In this document: piece after piece, positions 1 to 9,163 of the stretch
How the letters are laid out: every line of letters starts with the position of its first letter
Numbering within the stretch: the first letter of the stretch is position 1
NCBI GenBank assembly: GCA_036557885.1
Contig: DATBGS010000005.1
Span: 62,001-126,000 of the forward strand
DNA from: DATBGS01 sp036557885
Lineage (GTDB): Bacteria; Chloroflexota; Ktedonobacteria; Ktedonobacterales; DATBGS01
Direction: 5' to 3'
Length of the DNA: 64,000 nt
Notes under the pieces: generated by a model
The model's input: the letters and a program-made list of their open reading frames with translations, nothing else
Databases searched by the model: none
Told to the model about the DNA's origin: nothing
Translations under genes and position numbers: made by a program

Positions 1-705
1 TTTATATACGCCACGCAATTTATTCAGGCCGAAGCCCTGGCCGCCGCGTATCAGGGATGGAAACGGCAGTGGAAGGGGCCGGGCCGCTATGCCATCGCGG
101 GCGCGTTAGTCTGGCAACTCAACGATTGCTGGCCGGTAACTAGCTGGTCAGTCATAGACTCCCACTTGCGCCGCAAACCGGCATACTACGTCATCAAGCG
201 CGAACTTGCACCGCTCGCCCTGGGGCTTGAAAGAACTGCCGACGGAGTGGAAGTCTGGGCAACCAACGACCTGAACAACCCAATTGAGGCACGCATTGAA
301 TCGTCAGTTTGGACACTCGAAGGAGAACACCTGGACGGCGGGCAGCGCCCAGTATCCTTGCTCCCTCGGCAGGCAACAGAATGTGGAAAGTTTGCAGTAG
401 AGCAGGGCCATCCACTGGTATTCGGCGCGCGCCTGGTAGTCAATGAGGCAGTTGTTGCCCGCAAAGTGCTCTGGCCTGAACCGTTTAAATATCTACAACT
501 CCCAGACCCACATCTTGAAATAACCCGTCTGGATGGTGAGCGGCTGCGCTTGCAGGTGACACGACCAGCCAAGGGGGTAGTGCTCTCCTCGACTCAAGAG
601 GTGCGATGGAGCGATAACTTCCTTGACTTGCTCCCAAATGACGCCCAGGAAATACTGGCGGAGGGAGTAGGCGCGGGCGAGGTCCAGATGCGCTGGTTGC
701 GCTAA
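1..705 (+). CDS. Beta-mannosidase (GH2), C-terminal part, truncated by window edge
   Basis: The reading frame is open from base 1, so the gene begins upstream of the window; about 234 C-terminal residues are visible. The stretch WQLNDCWPVTSWSVID (about residues 39-54 of the visible part), followed by RRKPAYYVIKREL, is typical of the end of the catalytic barrel of GH2 beta-mannosidases, where the Trp-rich loop lines the sugar pocket. The remaining 170 residues look like the C-terminal beta-sandwich domains of that family. Known family role: release of beta-linked mannose from oligosaccharides. The nucleophile region lies outside the window, so activity cannot be judged. It is probably the last gene of its transcript, since a 145-base gap follows. 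Confidence 0.85.
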   Translation, partial: FIYATQFIQAEALAAAYQGWKRQWKGPGRYAIAGALVWQLNDCWPVTSWSVIDSHLRRKPAYYVIKRELAPLALGLERTADGVEVWATNDLNNPIEARIESSVWTLEGEHLDGGQRPVSLLPRQATECGKFAVEQGHPLVFGARLVVNEAVVARKVLWPEPFKYLQLPDPHLEITRLDGERLRLQVTRPAKGVVLSSTQEVRWSDNFLDLLPNDAQEILAEGVGAGEVQMRWLR

Positions 706-850
706 TGCAGGCTAACTAACGATACCAACCGTATAAAGTTCGCGCCAGAGCAGACGAGCCATCGCCAGGTTTGTTTCAGGATTGACAGCCAGGAGATACT
801 GGAACAGAAGCAAGCCAAAATGCAGATTTTTTCAGGAGGGGCACCCGCAG

Positions 851-2257
851 ATGACACCTCAAATATCTTTCATGGCTATTGATCAGGCAGTTGAGCAGAC
901 CAGGCCCACCATAGATCGCCTGGCAGGTGAACTATGGCAACTTGCCGAGCTTTCGCTGGAAGAAGTGAAGTCGGCCCAAATGATCATGGACGTTTTGCGA
1001 GGCGAAGGCTTTACCATCACCAGCAAGGGCACAGCCAATGTCCCAACCGCATTTATTGCGGAATGGGGCACAGAAAAGCCCATCCTTGGTATCCTGGTTG
1101 AATACGACGCGCTGCCAGGACTCGGCAACGAGCCTGTTCCACAGAAGCAGCCGCGTAAAGACCAGGTAGCGAGCGGGCATGGGTGCGGCCATAATCTCCT
1201 GGGGTCAGCCGCTGTCGGGGCAGCCATCGCGCTGAAAAATCTCATGGCAGAGCACCATATTCCAGGCACTCTTCGCGTCTTTGGCTGCGCCGCTGAAGAG
1301 ACTGAAGGGGCCAAGGTCTACATGGCGCGCGAAGGGTTGTTCGATGACCTGGATGTCGCCCTGCACTGGCACCCCGGTGATGACGCCGCCGTTTCCAATA
1401 GCAGAACTGCCGCCACCAACAGCATCAGAATTGAATTTTTTGGCAAAGCCGCGCACGCCGGAGGCGTCCCCTGGCTTGGACGAAGCGCGGTCCATGCCGC
1501 TGAACTCTGTGCTCACGGCATCAATCTGATGCGCGAACATGTGGAACCAACAGCACGCATCCACTACGTCTTTGAGAAAGGCGGAGAAGCTCCAAATGTC
1601 GTGCCCGACTACGCCAGAATCAGGCTGTATGTGCGTGATATTGACCGTGAGCACGTCGAAGCGTCAACCGCCTGGCTAAAGCAAATTGTCGAGGGCGCGG
1701 CCCTTGCCACCCAGACACGCGGAGTAGCCCTGGTGTACTCTGGCATCTACGACTTGCTGCCAAATCGTCCCCTGGCCGAACGCATGCAAGCCCACCTGGA
1801 GCGCATCGGGATACCGGCCTACACTGATGCAGAGCAAACGTTCGCCAAAGACCTTCAGGACAACTTCGGCATAGAAAAACAAGGGATGGCCTCAACAGCT
1901 ATCCCGCTGCCCGATGATGAGCCTGCATTTGGATATTCAACCGATGTAGGCGACGTAAGCTGGTGCACGCCAACGATGGGATGCGGCATGCCCACAGTTC
2001 CACTGGGGATAGGGATGCACACCTGGGCAGCTACAGCCAGTCACGGCACCAGCATCGGATTGAAAGGCGCTTTTTACGCTGCGCGCGTGCTGGCCGCAAC
2101 CGGCATAGACATCTTGACAGACGCCGGCTTGCGCCAGGCTGCCCGCGCAGACTTCTTGCGGAGAACCGATGGCAAGCCCTATGTTTCGCCACTTGGCCCC
2201 GAAATGAAGCGCCCCCTGGAGATTCCTGATTGGGTGCTTCAAGCTGTAGGGGACTGA
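851..2257 (+). CDS. M20 family amidohydrolase, AbgB-like (aminobenzoyl-glutamate utilisation type)
   Basis: A 468-residue cytosolic metallopeptidase-fold protein. The ATG at 851 is chosen because AGGAGGGG lies about 8 bases upstream; the frame is open 23 codons further up but without a ribosome site. Visible M20 features are VEYDALPG (residues 83-90), the metal-site loop GHGCGHN (109-115), CAAEETEGAK (146-155) and HWHPGDD (172-178), followed by the dimerisation insert beginning near FFGKAAHAGG. The VEYDALPG/GHGCGHN pair separates the amidohydrolase branch (AbgB, HipO-like) from the dipeptidases. The likely reaction is hydrolysis of an N-acyl amino acid or p-aminobenzoyl-glutamate amide bond; the exact substrate is not readable. 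It stands alone and ends at a hairpin. Confidence 0.88.
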   Translation: MTPQISFMAIDQAVEQTRPTIDRLAGELWQLAELSLEEVKSAQMIMDVLRGEGFTITSKGTANVPTAFIAEWGTEKPILGILVEYDALPGLGNEPVPQKQPRKDQVASGHGCGHNLLGSAAVGAAIALKNLMAEHHIPGTLRVFGCAAEETEGAKVYMAREGLFDDLDVALHWHPGDDAAVSNSRTAATNSIRIEFFGKAAHAGGVPWLGRSAVHAAELCAHGINLMREHVEPTARIHYVFEKGGEAPNVVPDYARIRLYVRDIDREHVEASTAWLKQIVEGAALATQTRGVALVYSGIYDLLPNRPLAERMQAHLERIGIPAYTDAEQTFAKDLQDNFGIEKQGMASTAIPLPDDEPAFGYSTDVGDVSWCTPTMGCGMPTVPLGIGMHTWAATASHGTSIGLKGAFYAARVLAATGIDILTDAGLRQAARADFLRRTDGKPYVSPLGPEMKRPLEIPDWVLQAVGD

Positions 2258-2279
2258 CATCTTCTCTTCCTGATCTCTT

Positions 2280-2314
2280 CCTTCCGGCCTTAACGCTTGT
2301 TCAAGGCCGGAAGG
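2280..2314. terminator. Hairpin between convergent genes
   Basis: Perfect 12-bp inverted repeat (arm CCTTCCGGCCTT) with an 11-base loop, placed exactly between the stop codons of the M20 gene (2257) and the minus-strand nitroreductase (2318). There is no real T-tract on either side, so it may act as a two-way terminator or an mRNA-end stabiliser. Confidence 0.7.
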
Positions 2315-2317
2315 CGT

Positions 2318-2824
2318 CTATTCAAACGGTTGGTCCCATCGCTCACGGTGCGCAATTTCGCCAAGCGGTTTGCGCTTCTTGTGCCCCTTGCCAAGCGTCG
2401 CAACTGGATAGCCAAAAGCCACGATTGCCAGAACCTCAATCCCTTCAGGCATCCCCAGCAAAGGCTTAACCTTTGGGAGATTCTGAAAACCGACCCAGTT
2501 GGAACCCACTCCCCGCGACCACGCCGTCAACATCATAGACTGAATCGCTCGGCTGGCATCGGAAACCGCGTAGATGCTGTGCTCCATCCCAACCACAATC
2601 GCCAGCGGTGCCTGAGCGATATACCGACCTGAAGACGCGAGGGCGCCAAATTGGTGCAGCATCTCTTTGTCCTGCACAACAATGAAATGCCAGGGCTGGC
2701 CGTTAATGCTGCTGCCCGTCAGGTGTGCTGCTTCAACAATCTGCCGGACGACTGGTTCTGGAATGGGTGTCTCTTGAAATTGCCGTACCGCCAACACAGT
2801 ACGCACCGCTTCAAAAACTTCCAT
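2318..2824 (-). CDS. Nitroreductase family protein (FMN-dependent)
   Basis: A 168-residue single-domain protein, the usual length for small nitroreductases. The N-terminus EAVRTVLAVRQFQETPIPEPVVRQIVEAA matches the family start, where the Arg contacts the FMN phosphate. SSINGQPWHFIVVQD (about residues 38-52) is the next FMN-binding segment, and the C-terminal half carries the usual GVGSNWVGF and EGIEVLAIVAFGYP segments. Family role: NAD(P)H-dependent reduction of nitro, quinone or enone groups as a cytosolic homodimer. The physiological substrate is unknown. The upstream 119 bases hold no other gene. Confidence 0.9.
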   Translation of the reverse strand: MEVFEAVRTVLAVRQFQETPIPEPVVRQIVEAAHLTGSSINGQPWHFIVVQDKEMLHQFGALASSGRYIAQAPLAIVVGMEHSIYAVSDASRAIQSMMLTAWSRGVGSNWVGFQNLPKVKPLLGMPEGIEVLAIVAFGYPVATLGKGHKKRKPLGEIAHRERWDQPFE

Positions 2825-2943
2825 GTGGTTCCTTTCTTATTCACCACTCAAGCGCGCGAAAATCCTACCATATTCTATCCTGAACTTGAGGCACACATCG
2901 CCCACCATTTCGCCCAGCACAGAAGGGCTGAAAGGAACGCCTT

Positions 2944-3570
2944 TTAACGCGCTGTCTCCAGGGTTGTATAAACAACCAATCGCAGTGTCGTTTGATGCTG
3001 GCTGGGTATCCACTCCCCGGCACAGGTGATCAGGTTCAGATAAGTTCCGCCAGAGGTGCCAAAAATTTCCTGGAGCGGCGCGTCCTGTGGATGATAGTAG
3101 GCCAGGCGTGTCACATTGAACTGTCTGGTGATTCCAGTGCTATCTACAATCACCACTGTATCACCCACCCTCAATTCATCCAGGCGCCAGAACACCGCAG
3201 CGCTGCCCCCTGGACGATCCACATGCCCATCTATCACCGAGCTACCGTCTTCGCCTGGGCGTGGCCCGGCGCTGTACCAGCCAACATTCTCCCAGGGATT
3301 TTGTGTTGGGGTTGCCAGGTCGCCATTCGCCTGAATCCCAACCGGCTCCACAGAAGCATTGACTCCAATAGCCGAAATGATCAGGTGCGCCGGGGTCGCC
3401 ACACCTGACAATTGGCTGGCTGGTGAAGGAACACCGCCCGCAGGCGAAGGAGACGGCTGCGGCTCTGCTTTGTAAGTCGAAGAAGAAACAGGGCCGCAGG
3501 CGCAGAGCGAAAGCACAAGGATACAGGCCAGGGGAAACCATACGCGCACACCAGCACGTCGCAGATACAC
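2944..3570 (-). CDS. Class F sortase, lipoprotein-like
   Basis: A 208-residue extracytoplasmic transpeptidase. A hydrophobic signal (residues 10-24) ends in LCAC with a possible lipobox Cys at 25; a Pro/Ser linker follows (36-52) and then the sortase barrel. The catalytic triad is visible: His116 in DGHVDRPG, Cys183 in LITCAGEW and Arg197 in TTLRLVVY, which is the class E/F spacing. It lies 15 bases downstream of the LPNTG protein on the same strand, so the two are almost certainly an enzyme-substrate pair. The GTG start at 3570 overlaps its own AAGGGA site, so a start a few codons downstream is possible. Expected role: cleavage between Thr and Gly of a sorting signal and covalent attachment to the cell wall. 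Confidence 0.88.
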   Translation of the reverse strand: MYLRRAGVRVWFPLACILVLSLCACGPVSSSTYKAEPQPSPSPAGGVPSPASQLSGVATPAHLIISAIGVNASVEPVGIQANGDLATPTQNPWENVGWYSAGPRPGEDGSSVIDGHVDRPGGSAAVFWRLDELRVGDTVVIVDSTGITRQFNVTRLAYYHPQDAPLQEIFGTSGGTYLNLITCAGEWIPSQHQTTLRLVVYTTLETAR

Positions 3571-3585
3571 TCCCTTGCTCCTTTA

Positions 3586-4446
3586 CTACGACTGCTTTTT
3601 TGCTTTCTGACGGAGATAGCCCCAGCCTCCCATACAGAGCACCGCCATCATCCCAAGCATGCCATAGGTCCAGGGCAGAAATGGCTGTTCGTTGTCAGGG
3701 GAGACAGATGGATTGGGGTCGCTCCCTGTGTTTGGCAGCCCTGGCACTCCATCCACCTGCGCGGAAACCACCGCAAATTGCGGATTTCCTGCCACCAACC
3801 CAACCGCGAAAAGACTGGTGATCTTATTTGCATCAAGCGTGGCATCAATTGAGCGGGAAGCGTTGGAGGTAGGGGACGTAACGGTAAAGTGATAGTCCCC
3901 AGGCGAAACGGTGAGATAGTTGCTGGCAATCTCATAGGGTATACCTGTTATCAGGCTCTTTTGTGGCGTCGTCACGTTTAGATTGCCTGCATCTGGAGAA
4001 AGCTGATAAATCCGTAACCTGGAGGTATTCGGAGCAAGCCGGTTATTATCAACATACACCTTCAGCGCCAGATTGGTGGACTGGGTTCCCGTAGCAGCTA
4101 CTGTGTAGACAGCCCCAGGAGCCACCTGTAAGGTCTGCGTCAGCACTGCCGAATTGATCCCCTTACTCACCAATGCAATTTGCACTTTATGCGGGCCTGG
4201 CGGCACCGCCGCATAGCCTGTTACTGCTCCAAACTGAAAGCTGCTCAGCAGGAGAGCGCCATCCACAAAAACATCGGCAGTACCAATATCGGGTGAAGCG
4301 TGGATGACCCGTACAAAAGAAGGACTCTCCGCCGAGGCATGATGGCTCCATACAGTAAAGAGCGCGACGGAAACCAGCATACTCGCCACAGCAAGCCCCA
4401 GGAACACCTGGCTGACGAACAGGACAAAAGCACGATGAAACTTCAT
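3586..4446 (-). CDS. DUF4397 surface protein with LPNTG sorting signal
   Basis: A 286-residue predicted wall-anchored protein. It has a signal peptide (hydrophobic residues about 12-34, cleavage near ASAES), then DUF4397 repeats: the first starts at VRVIHASPDIGTADVFVDG (about 45-63) and a second related segment, LRIYQLSPDAGNLNV, lies near residue 143. The C-terminus is a full sorting signal: LPNTG at 237-241, a spacer, a hydrophobic helix and the basic tail QKAKKQS. The start has a strong GGAGGTG site. It is the first gene of a pair with the class F sortase. DUF4397 domains are immunoglobulin-like modules of unknown ligand; a structural or adhesive wall role is inference. Confidence 0.87.
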   Translation of the reverse strand: MKFHRAFVLFVSQVFLGLAVASMLVSVALFTVWSHHASAESPSFVRVIHASPDIGTADVFVDGALLLSSFQFGAVTGYAAVPPGPHKVQIALVSKGINSAVLTQTLQVAPGAVYTVAATGTQSTNLALKVYVDNNRLAPNTSRLRIYQLSPDAGNLNVTTPQKSLITGIPYEIASNYLTVSPGDYHFTVTSPTSNASRSIDATLDANKITSLFAVGLVAGNPQFAVVSAQVDGVPGLPNTGSDPNPSVSPDNEQPFLPWTYGMLGMMAVLCMGGWGYLRQKAKKQS

Positions 4447-4589
4447 GAAAACACCTCCTCACCAGAACACTCACAACTAGAACCAAACAACTTGACGTGC
4501 TGATGGGCCATGCGTAACTCTCAATGGATGCACTTCGGAGACGGCTTAGGGAAGACACAGGAGTCGAACAAAAACGCTCTACTCGCCTG

Positions 4590-6110
4590 TTAAGAGCCAC
4601 TTTTGGGATAGGTGCTGATATTCCATTCGCCGTATTCGCCCGTGAAGTTCCCACTCTGGTCAAGCACCTGAAAACTGCCAACAATATCCCCGCCTATTTT
4701 AATTGTGCCGACAAACGCAAGCGTCTGTTCCCCCGAATGCACAGGCAGCGTAAAATGCACCTGTCCATCGGAGGTAAGCGTCCCCGTAAACCTACCGACC
4801 AGCCCCAACCCCTGAAAGATGCCCTGGATTTCTCCCTGGCCTTGTTGGGTGATCATCAGATACATGGCCGTTGACTGGTTGGTCGTAAGATCGGCAATCG
4901 TCCCCGCGTAACAGGGAGCCAGAGAGGGATAGGAAGGCGCTCCCACAGGCGAAACAGAACCGGGTGAGCCGACACAATTTGCCGCGAAGTCTGGAGCAGC
5001 AGACGTAGAAGAAGAAGTGGCCTTGCCAACAACAGCAGGAGTATTGCGGTTCGTATGCGTTGAGAGCAGGAGAGCAGTACCACCAGCCGCCGCGAACAAA
5101 ATCAAAGTAAAGAGCAGAATAACCAGCGGCCTGCGCCAGGCTGGGGAGACTGGTTCCCTGCGCCTGGAGACACCCCTCCGCTTCTCCAGGCGGCGCTTTG
5201 GCGCTGTGGGAGAGGTGTCCGACGAATGCGAGAGCACCGGATACGCTTGCTGGGGTGAGGCTCGCAATCTTAACTCCTGCCAGAACTGCTCAATCGTCTC
5301 AAATCTGTCCTCGCTATCAATCGCCATCGCGCGTTCGATAGTCTCTTCCACTTCCCTTGCAATTTCCGGCACAACCAACCCTGCTGGCAGAAGTGGATCC
5401 TCTCCTCCGCTGCCAAGAGTGCGCTGAATGGCATCTACAGGAATCTTCCCTGTCAACAAAGTATAAAAAGTGGCCCCCAGGCCATACACATCCGTTCGTG
5501 GTGTCGTCCCGCCGCTGTACTGTTCGAGAGCCGCGTAGCCAGGAGTCACCTCGCGGACGATGTTCGTCGTTCCATTCTCCACATATTCCTTCGCAATGCC
5601 AAAATCAACCAGGAAAGCCCCTTCCTTCCCCACTGGCACAATGATATTAGCTGGTTTTATATCCCGATGCACAATGGGTGGCTCCTGGCGGTGCAAATAC
5701 ATCACGGCGTTTACGATTGGCGTCATGAGCAGCAGCGCAATAGGCAAAGGGAAGCGGCCTTCTGGCTGGTTCTTCCGCAAGGCTTCCAGCGTAGGACCGG
5801 CTATATATTCCATGAGCATATAGACTCGTCGGTGCTGCTCATCCTCAAAGACACGGTAGACATGGGGCAAAGCGGGGTGATGCAACCGCTTCAGAAGATC
5901 AGCCTCAAGGGGAAAGCGAGCCTGAGGGTAGCTCTTTGGGTGCAGTTCCTCTTTCAGAGCATACACCTGTTGTTGGTTGCCTTGCGCTTTTACCAGATAG
6001 ACGGCGCTAAAGCCCCCTTTCCCAAGCACAGACTCAACTATATAGCTTTCTCCGGTGGGATCTCTGATCAGGCTTCCCACAGGAAGCAGGAGTTCTTCCT
6101 GGTCTTGCAT
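4590..6110 (-). CDS. Membrane Ser/Thr protein kinase with unknown extracytoplasmic domain
   Basis: A 506-residue Hanks-type kinase. The ATG at 6110 is preferred over an in-frame start 14 codons upstream because AGGGGGGT sits 5-6 bases before it. The kinase domain spans about 22-285: glycine loop GKGGFSAVY (30-38), ATP lysine in ALKEE (53), catalytic loop HRDIKPAN (148-155), DFGIAK (169-174), then AALEQY in place of the usual APE. A basic juxtamembrane stretch (305-327), one membrane helix (328-350) and a Ser/Thr-rich linker follow. The outer domain of about 130 residues (378-506) contains two Cys (379, 400) and beta-rich repeats such as GEIQGIFQG and GDIVGSFQV. The outer part is presumably a sensor; its ligand is unknown. 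Confidence 0.9.
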   Translation of the reverse strand: MQDQEELLLPVGSLIRDPTGESYIVESVLGKGGFSAVYLVKAQGNQQQVYALKEELHPKSYPQARFPLEADLLKRLHHPALPHVYRVFEDEQHRRVYMLMEYIAGPTLEALRKNQPEGRFPLPIALLLMTPIVNAVMYLHRQEPPIVHRDIKPANIIVPVGKEGAFLVDFGIAKEYVENGTTNIVREVTPGYAALEQYSGGTTPRTDVYGLGATFYTLLTGKIPVDAIQRTLGSGGEDPLLPAGLVVPEIAREVEETIERAMAIDSEDRFETIEQFWQELRLRASPQQAYPVLSHSSDTSPTAPKRRLEKRRGVSRRREPVSPAWRRPLVILLFTLILFAAAGGTALLLSTHTNRNTPAVVGKATSSSTSAAPDFAANCVGSPGSVSPVGAPSYPSLAPCYAGTIADLTTNQSTAMYLMITQQGQGEIQGIFQGLGLVGRFTGTLTSDGQVHFTLPVHSGEQTLAFVGTIKIGGDIVGSFQVLDQSGNFTGEYGEWNISTYPKSGS

Positions 6111-6490
6111 GCCACACCCCCCTGCATACAGCATCAGCCAAGAAAAAGGCATCTATCTTCCGAGCAACGTAGCAACAAGACAACACAACCCTAGTGAAGC
6201 AATTCTCAGCCACACTCACAGTGAGACTTCAGTAACCAGATTATACAGGAAAAGCTGCTGTGTCTAATTCATAGCCCATTTGGGGTCAGGCGCTTCTCTG
6301 TTCTCTCCCTGGCAGAAACGAGAAAGACCCAATGCTTCTGCCGATAGAACTATCGTACTATTACACACAGGAAGCAAGGCCAGATGAATGCTCTACCCGC
6401 CCATAACCGTCAGTTGTGGGCGGGTAGAGCATTCATCTGGAAATAGCTGATGGATTGGTGCCCCTATAACACGCGGGTTGACCAATCGCT
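6111..6490. other. Intergenic region between Ser/Thr kinase and histidine kinase
   Basis: There is no credible gene in this 380-base stretch. Its right part holds the long hairpin at 6380-6440, which closes the histidine kinase transcript. The left part should hold the promoter of the Ser/Thr kinase: a TATAAT-like -10 is readable on the minus strand at 6240-6245, with only a poor -35, and CTCACAGTGAG (an 11-base palindrome near 6216) lies downstream of it. The promoter assignment is tentative. Confidence 0.4.
6380..6440. terminator. Long hairpin (28-bp stem) downstream of histidine kinase
   Basis: Arms of 28 bases match at 27 positions around a 5-base loop (CGTCA). It lies 50 bases past the stop of the minus-strand histidine kinase. 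No T-run follows on either strand, so it differs from the textbook intrinsic terminator, but it has the same build as the hairpins at 27035 and 48952. Confidence 0.65.
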
Positions 6491-9163
6491 TTAATCGGAA
6501 ACCAGCGGCAAGACAAACCAGAACGTAGACCCTTTACCGGGGCTGCTTTCGACGCCAACTTGCCCCTGATGTCGTTCAATCATCGTGCGGCAAATATGTA
6601 ACCCCAGCCCCAACCCTGCTCCACCACTTTGTGCCTCAGTCCCCTTCACCCGATGAAAGCGCTCCCAGATACGCTTCTGTTCTTCATAGGGGATTCCCGG
6701 CCCCTCATCGCGCACCCACACGCGGGCATGTTGACCATCCACATCAAGTCCAACCTCGATGGGGCGCTCGGCAGGAGAGTATTTGAGCGCGTTTGTCAGA
6801 AAGTTAGTCACCACCTGCCCAATGCGATCTGCATCAGCCCATACCAGCACTGGCTCCTCAGCAGGAAGGCGACTGAGCAGGGCGCGATCTGGGGCACCCT
6901 GTCGCTGCGCCTCAACTGCCTGGCTCACGATAGCAGCCAGATCAGTGACAGCCAGACGTAGTTCGAGCTTTCCGGCTCGAACCCTGGTGGTATCAAGCAC
7001 ATCATTGACCAACCGCTCCAGGAATTGCATCTGTCGCTCAGCCCGCATCAGCGAACTTTGTACCCCCTCGAATCCTGTCCCGATTTCCTTATGCTGTGCC
7101 ATAAGGCGCTGGAGCCGTCGCTGTCCCAATTGCAGACCCAGTTGCACACCAGCCAGCGGATTCTTAAGCTCATGCCCCATCATCCCCAGAAATGTATCCA
7201 TCTGCTCCTGAGTCTCTCGAAGAGCTAACTCATTGGCGCGCGCCTCTGCATGCTCCCGCAGCAAACGTTCCCGCTCCAACACCAGCGCTCCTAATCTGGC
7301 AACCGCGCTGACAAGCCGCTGCCTATCCTGGCCCTCAGCAGGTTCCTCCTGCGCCCCTTCATCCAGCCGCAGCACACCCGCCAACGCCTGGCCTACACGC
7401 ATCGGCACCAGGTGTGCGAACCTTCTTGGATAGCAGTTCTCACCCCCACAAGCAAGCAAGTTGTGGCGTTCGATCAAAACTGGCTCCCCGGCATGTAACG
7501 CCGCAATATGCTCGGCAGATAAGACATCACTTATGCGGACCTGTTGTCCCTCCCACCCTGCCCACCATTCCTGTTCTTTCTCTTTGGAGGTGCTCACAAC
7601 TGTGATTGGTGTCAACGTCTCGGTCCCTGGCTCAATGGCAGCAATAGAAACAAGGTGATTCCCCAGGACGCGGCGCGTCATTTCTGCCACATGCCGCGCT
7701 ACCCCCTGTTCTGCTGCATGAGTAGCAACCTCAAGGGGTGCGACTGACTGATCTGGTATCTGAACAAGAGCTTCTGCCATCGCCACCAGCGCGTCAAGCG
7801 TCTCATGCGTGTGCCGCTCCAGGCGGCGGCGTTCAGTCACATCTCGAACAACCTCTACACTGCCAATAACCTGCCCGCTCGCATCGCGGATAGGCGCGCC
7901 ACACAGGTTGACCAGCAGCTCACGCCCATCGCGGGTCCGCACAAGGATGTCAACACTCTGCTGTTTGCTTAAAATCTCGCCATGCAGATAACGAATAAGG
8001 GGTCGCTCAGCATCTGCGAGCAAGTTTCCTTGCGCATTGTACGGGGTAAACCCTGCCATCACTTCTAACTCTGGAAGCATCCACCCCGTCGGGTCTTGCT
8101 CAATCCCTAGCAGCGTTTGCAGCACCTGATTCATATGCACAAGTCTGCCCTGCCGATCAGTAACGATCACCCCGTCTGCAATACTCTCGAAGATCGCTTC
8201 CAGTTGGGCAGCGCGCTCAGCAACTTCCTGTTCCAGTCGGCGCATCTCTGAAATATCCTGCGCATTGGAAACAGCCCCAGTAATGGCCCCAGTCTCATTG
8301 TATATGGGAGCTGCCGAATGGAGGATGGATTTATGCTCTCCAGCAAAGGTTTCAATCTCCAGCTCTTCATTTACTGAAACTTCCCCCTTGGAAAGCGCGC
8401 GAGCAAGCGCCCAATCCTCGACAGCCAGAGGTTCGCCGGTCCTGGTCCACCAGCCATGATACGGGGTATCTTTCGCAATTTCAGGGTCCATTGGACTCTC
8501 TCCCCAAAGTATCTTAGCCGCCTGGTTTACCTCCAGAAAACGCCCTTGGGAATCGGATACGATCACCGCAGAAGGGAGCACTTCCAGAACCGTTCGCAGG
8601 CGACGAGCCTCCATTTCGCTGTTCGCTCGTGCCTCTGCCAGAAGACGTGCCTGCTCCTGCTGCTGCCTTCGCGCCCGCTCGCTTCGACCAGCAAGCAAGC
8701 TGATGCTGAGGCCAGCCACCACACACAAGAAAATTCCAGTGCCGTCTGCCGATTCTGCGAGCTTTAATGAGGAATACGGGGGCAGCAAGAGAAAATAGAG
8801 CAGAAGCACTCCCACAAGCGCACCAAACAAGCTAGGAGCGGCTCCCCAACCAAGCGCCAGCAGAACCACTCCCACAATCATCAAGACACCCAGAAAAGCA
8901 AAGGTAGGAAACAGCGAGAGAATGAGCAGTGTCACCCCTATTCCGATGAGTTGCACAAATATCGCCACAAGATAGCCAACGAGCGGATGGCGCAACCGTT
9001 TGGGCAGCCAGCGAGGAGCAAAGGTGTTAGCATGCAACCAGGAACTCAGCCAATGCCTAGTCCGCTTGAAATGCTGAGAAGGGGTGAGAGAATGATCAAG
9101 CGGCGCTTTGGCCGGTCTTTCTGGAGGTGGCCGTTGAGATTGGAACCCAGCTTGCGTCGCCAA
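6491..9163 (-). CDS. Sensor histidine kinase with membrane domain, PAS, PAS, GAF, HisKA and HATPase
   Basis: An 890-residue hybrid sensor without receiver. The TTG start at 9163 is supported by GAGGAAATAT immediately upstream. Order: a four-helix membrane bundle of DUF4118/KdpD type (about 58-158), a short coiled coil (160-190), PAS (about 185-310), PAS (about 320-450, with GRELLVNLCGAPIRD), a GAF-like region (about 470-640), HisKA with phospho-acceptor His664 in GHELKNPLAG, then HATPase_c with NFLTNALKYSP, DEGPGIP and GGAGLGLGLHICR. Several ligand-binding layers suggest integration of cytosolic redox or small-molecule cues. No response regulator is next to it, so the partner is encoded elsewhere. 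The neighbours give no clear stimulus. Confidence 0.93.
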   Translation of the reverse strand: MATQAGFQSQRPPPERPAKAPLDHSLTPSQHFKRTRHWLSSWLHANTFAPRWLPKRLRHPLVGYLVAIFVQLIGIGVTLLILSLFPTFAFLGVLMIVGVVLLALGWGAAPSLFGALVGVLLLYFLLLPPYSSLKLAESADGTGIFLCVVAGLSISLLAGRSERARRQQQEQARLLAEARANSEMEARRLRTVLEVLPSAVIVSDSQGRFLEVNQAAKILWGESPMDPEIAKDTPYHGWWTRTGEPLAVEDWALARALSKGEVSVNEELEIETFAGEHKSILHSAAPIYNETGAITGAVSNAQDISEMRRLEQEVAERAAQLEAIFESIADGVIVTDRQGRLVHMNQVLQTLLGIEQDPTGWMLPELEVMAGFTPYNAQGNLLADAERPLIRYLHGEILSKQQSVDILVRTRDGRELLVNLCGAPIRDASGQVIGSVEVVRDVTERRRLERHTHETLDALVAMAEALVQIPDQSVAPLEVATHAAEQGVARHVAEMTRRVLGNHLVSIAAIEPGTETLTPITVVSTSKEKEQEWWAGWEGQQVRISDVLSAEHIAALHAGEPVLIERHNLLACGGENCYPRRFAHLVPMRVGQALAGVLRLDEGAQEEPAEGQDRQRLVSAVARLGALVLERERLLREHAEARANELALRETQEQMDTFLGMMGHELKNPLAGVQLGLQLGQRRLQRLMAQHKEIGTGFEGVQSSLMRAERQMQFLERLVNDVLDTTRVRAGKLELRLAVTDLAAIVSQAVEAQRQGAPDRALLSRLPAEEPVLVWADADRIGQVVTNFLTNALKYSPAERPIEVGLDVDGQHARVWVRDEGPGIPYEEQKRIWERFHRVKGTEAQSGGAGLGLGLHICRTMIERHQGQVGVESSPGKGSTFWFVLPLVSD

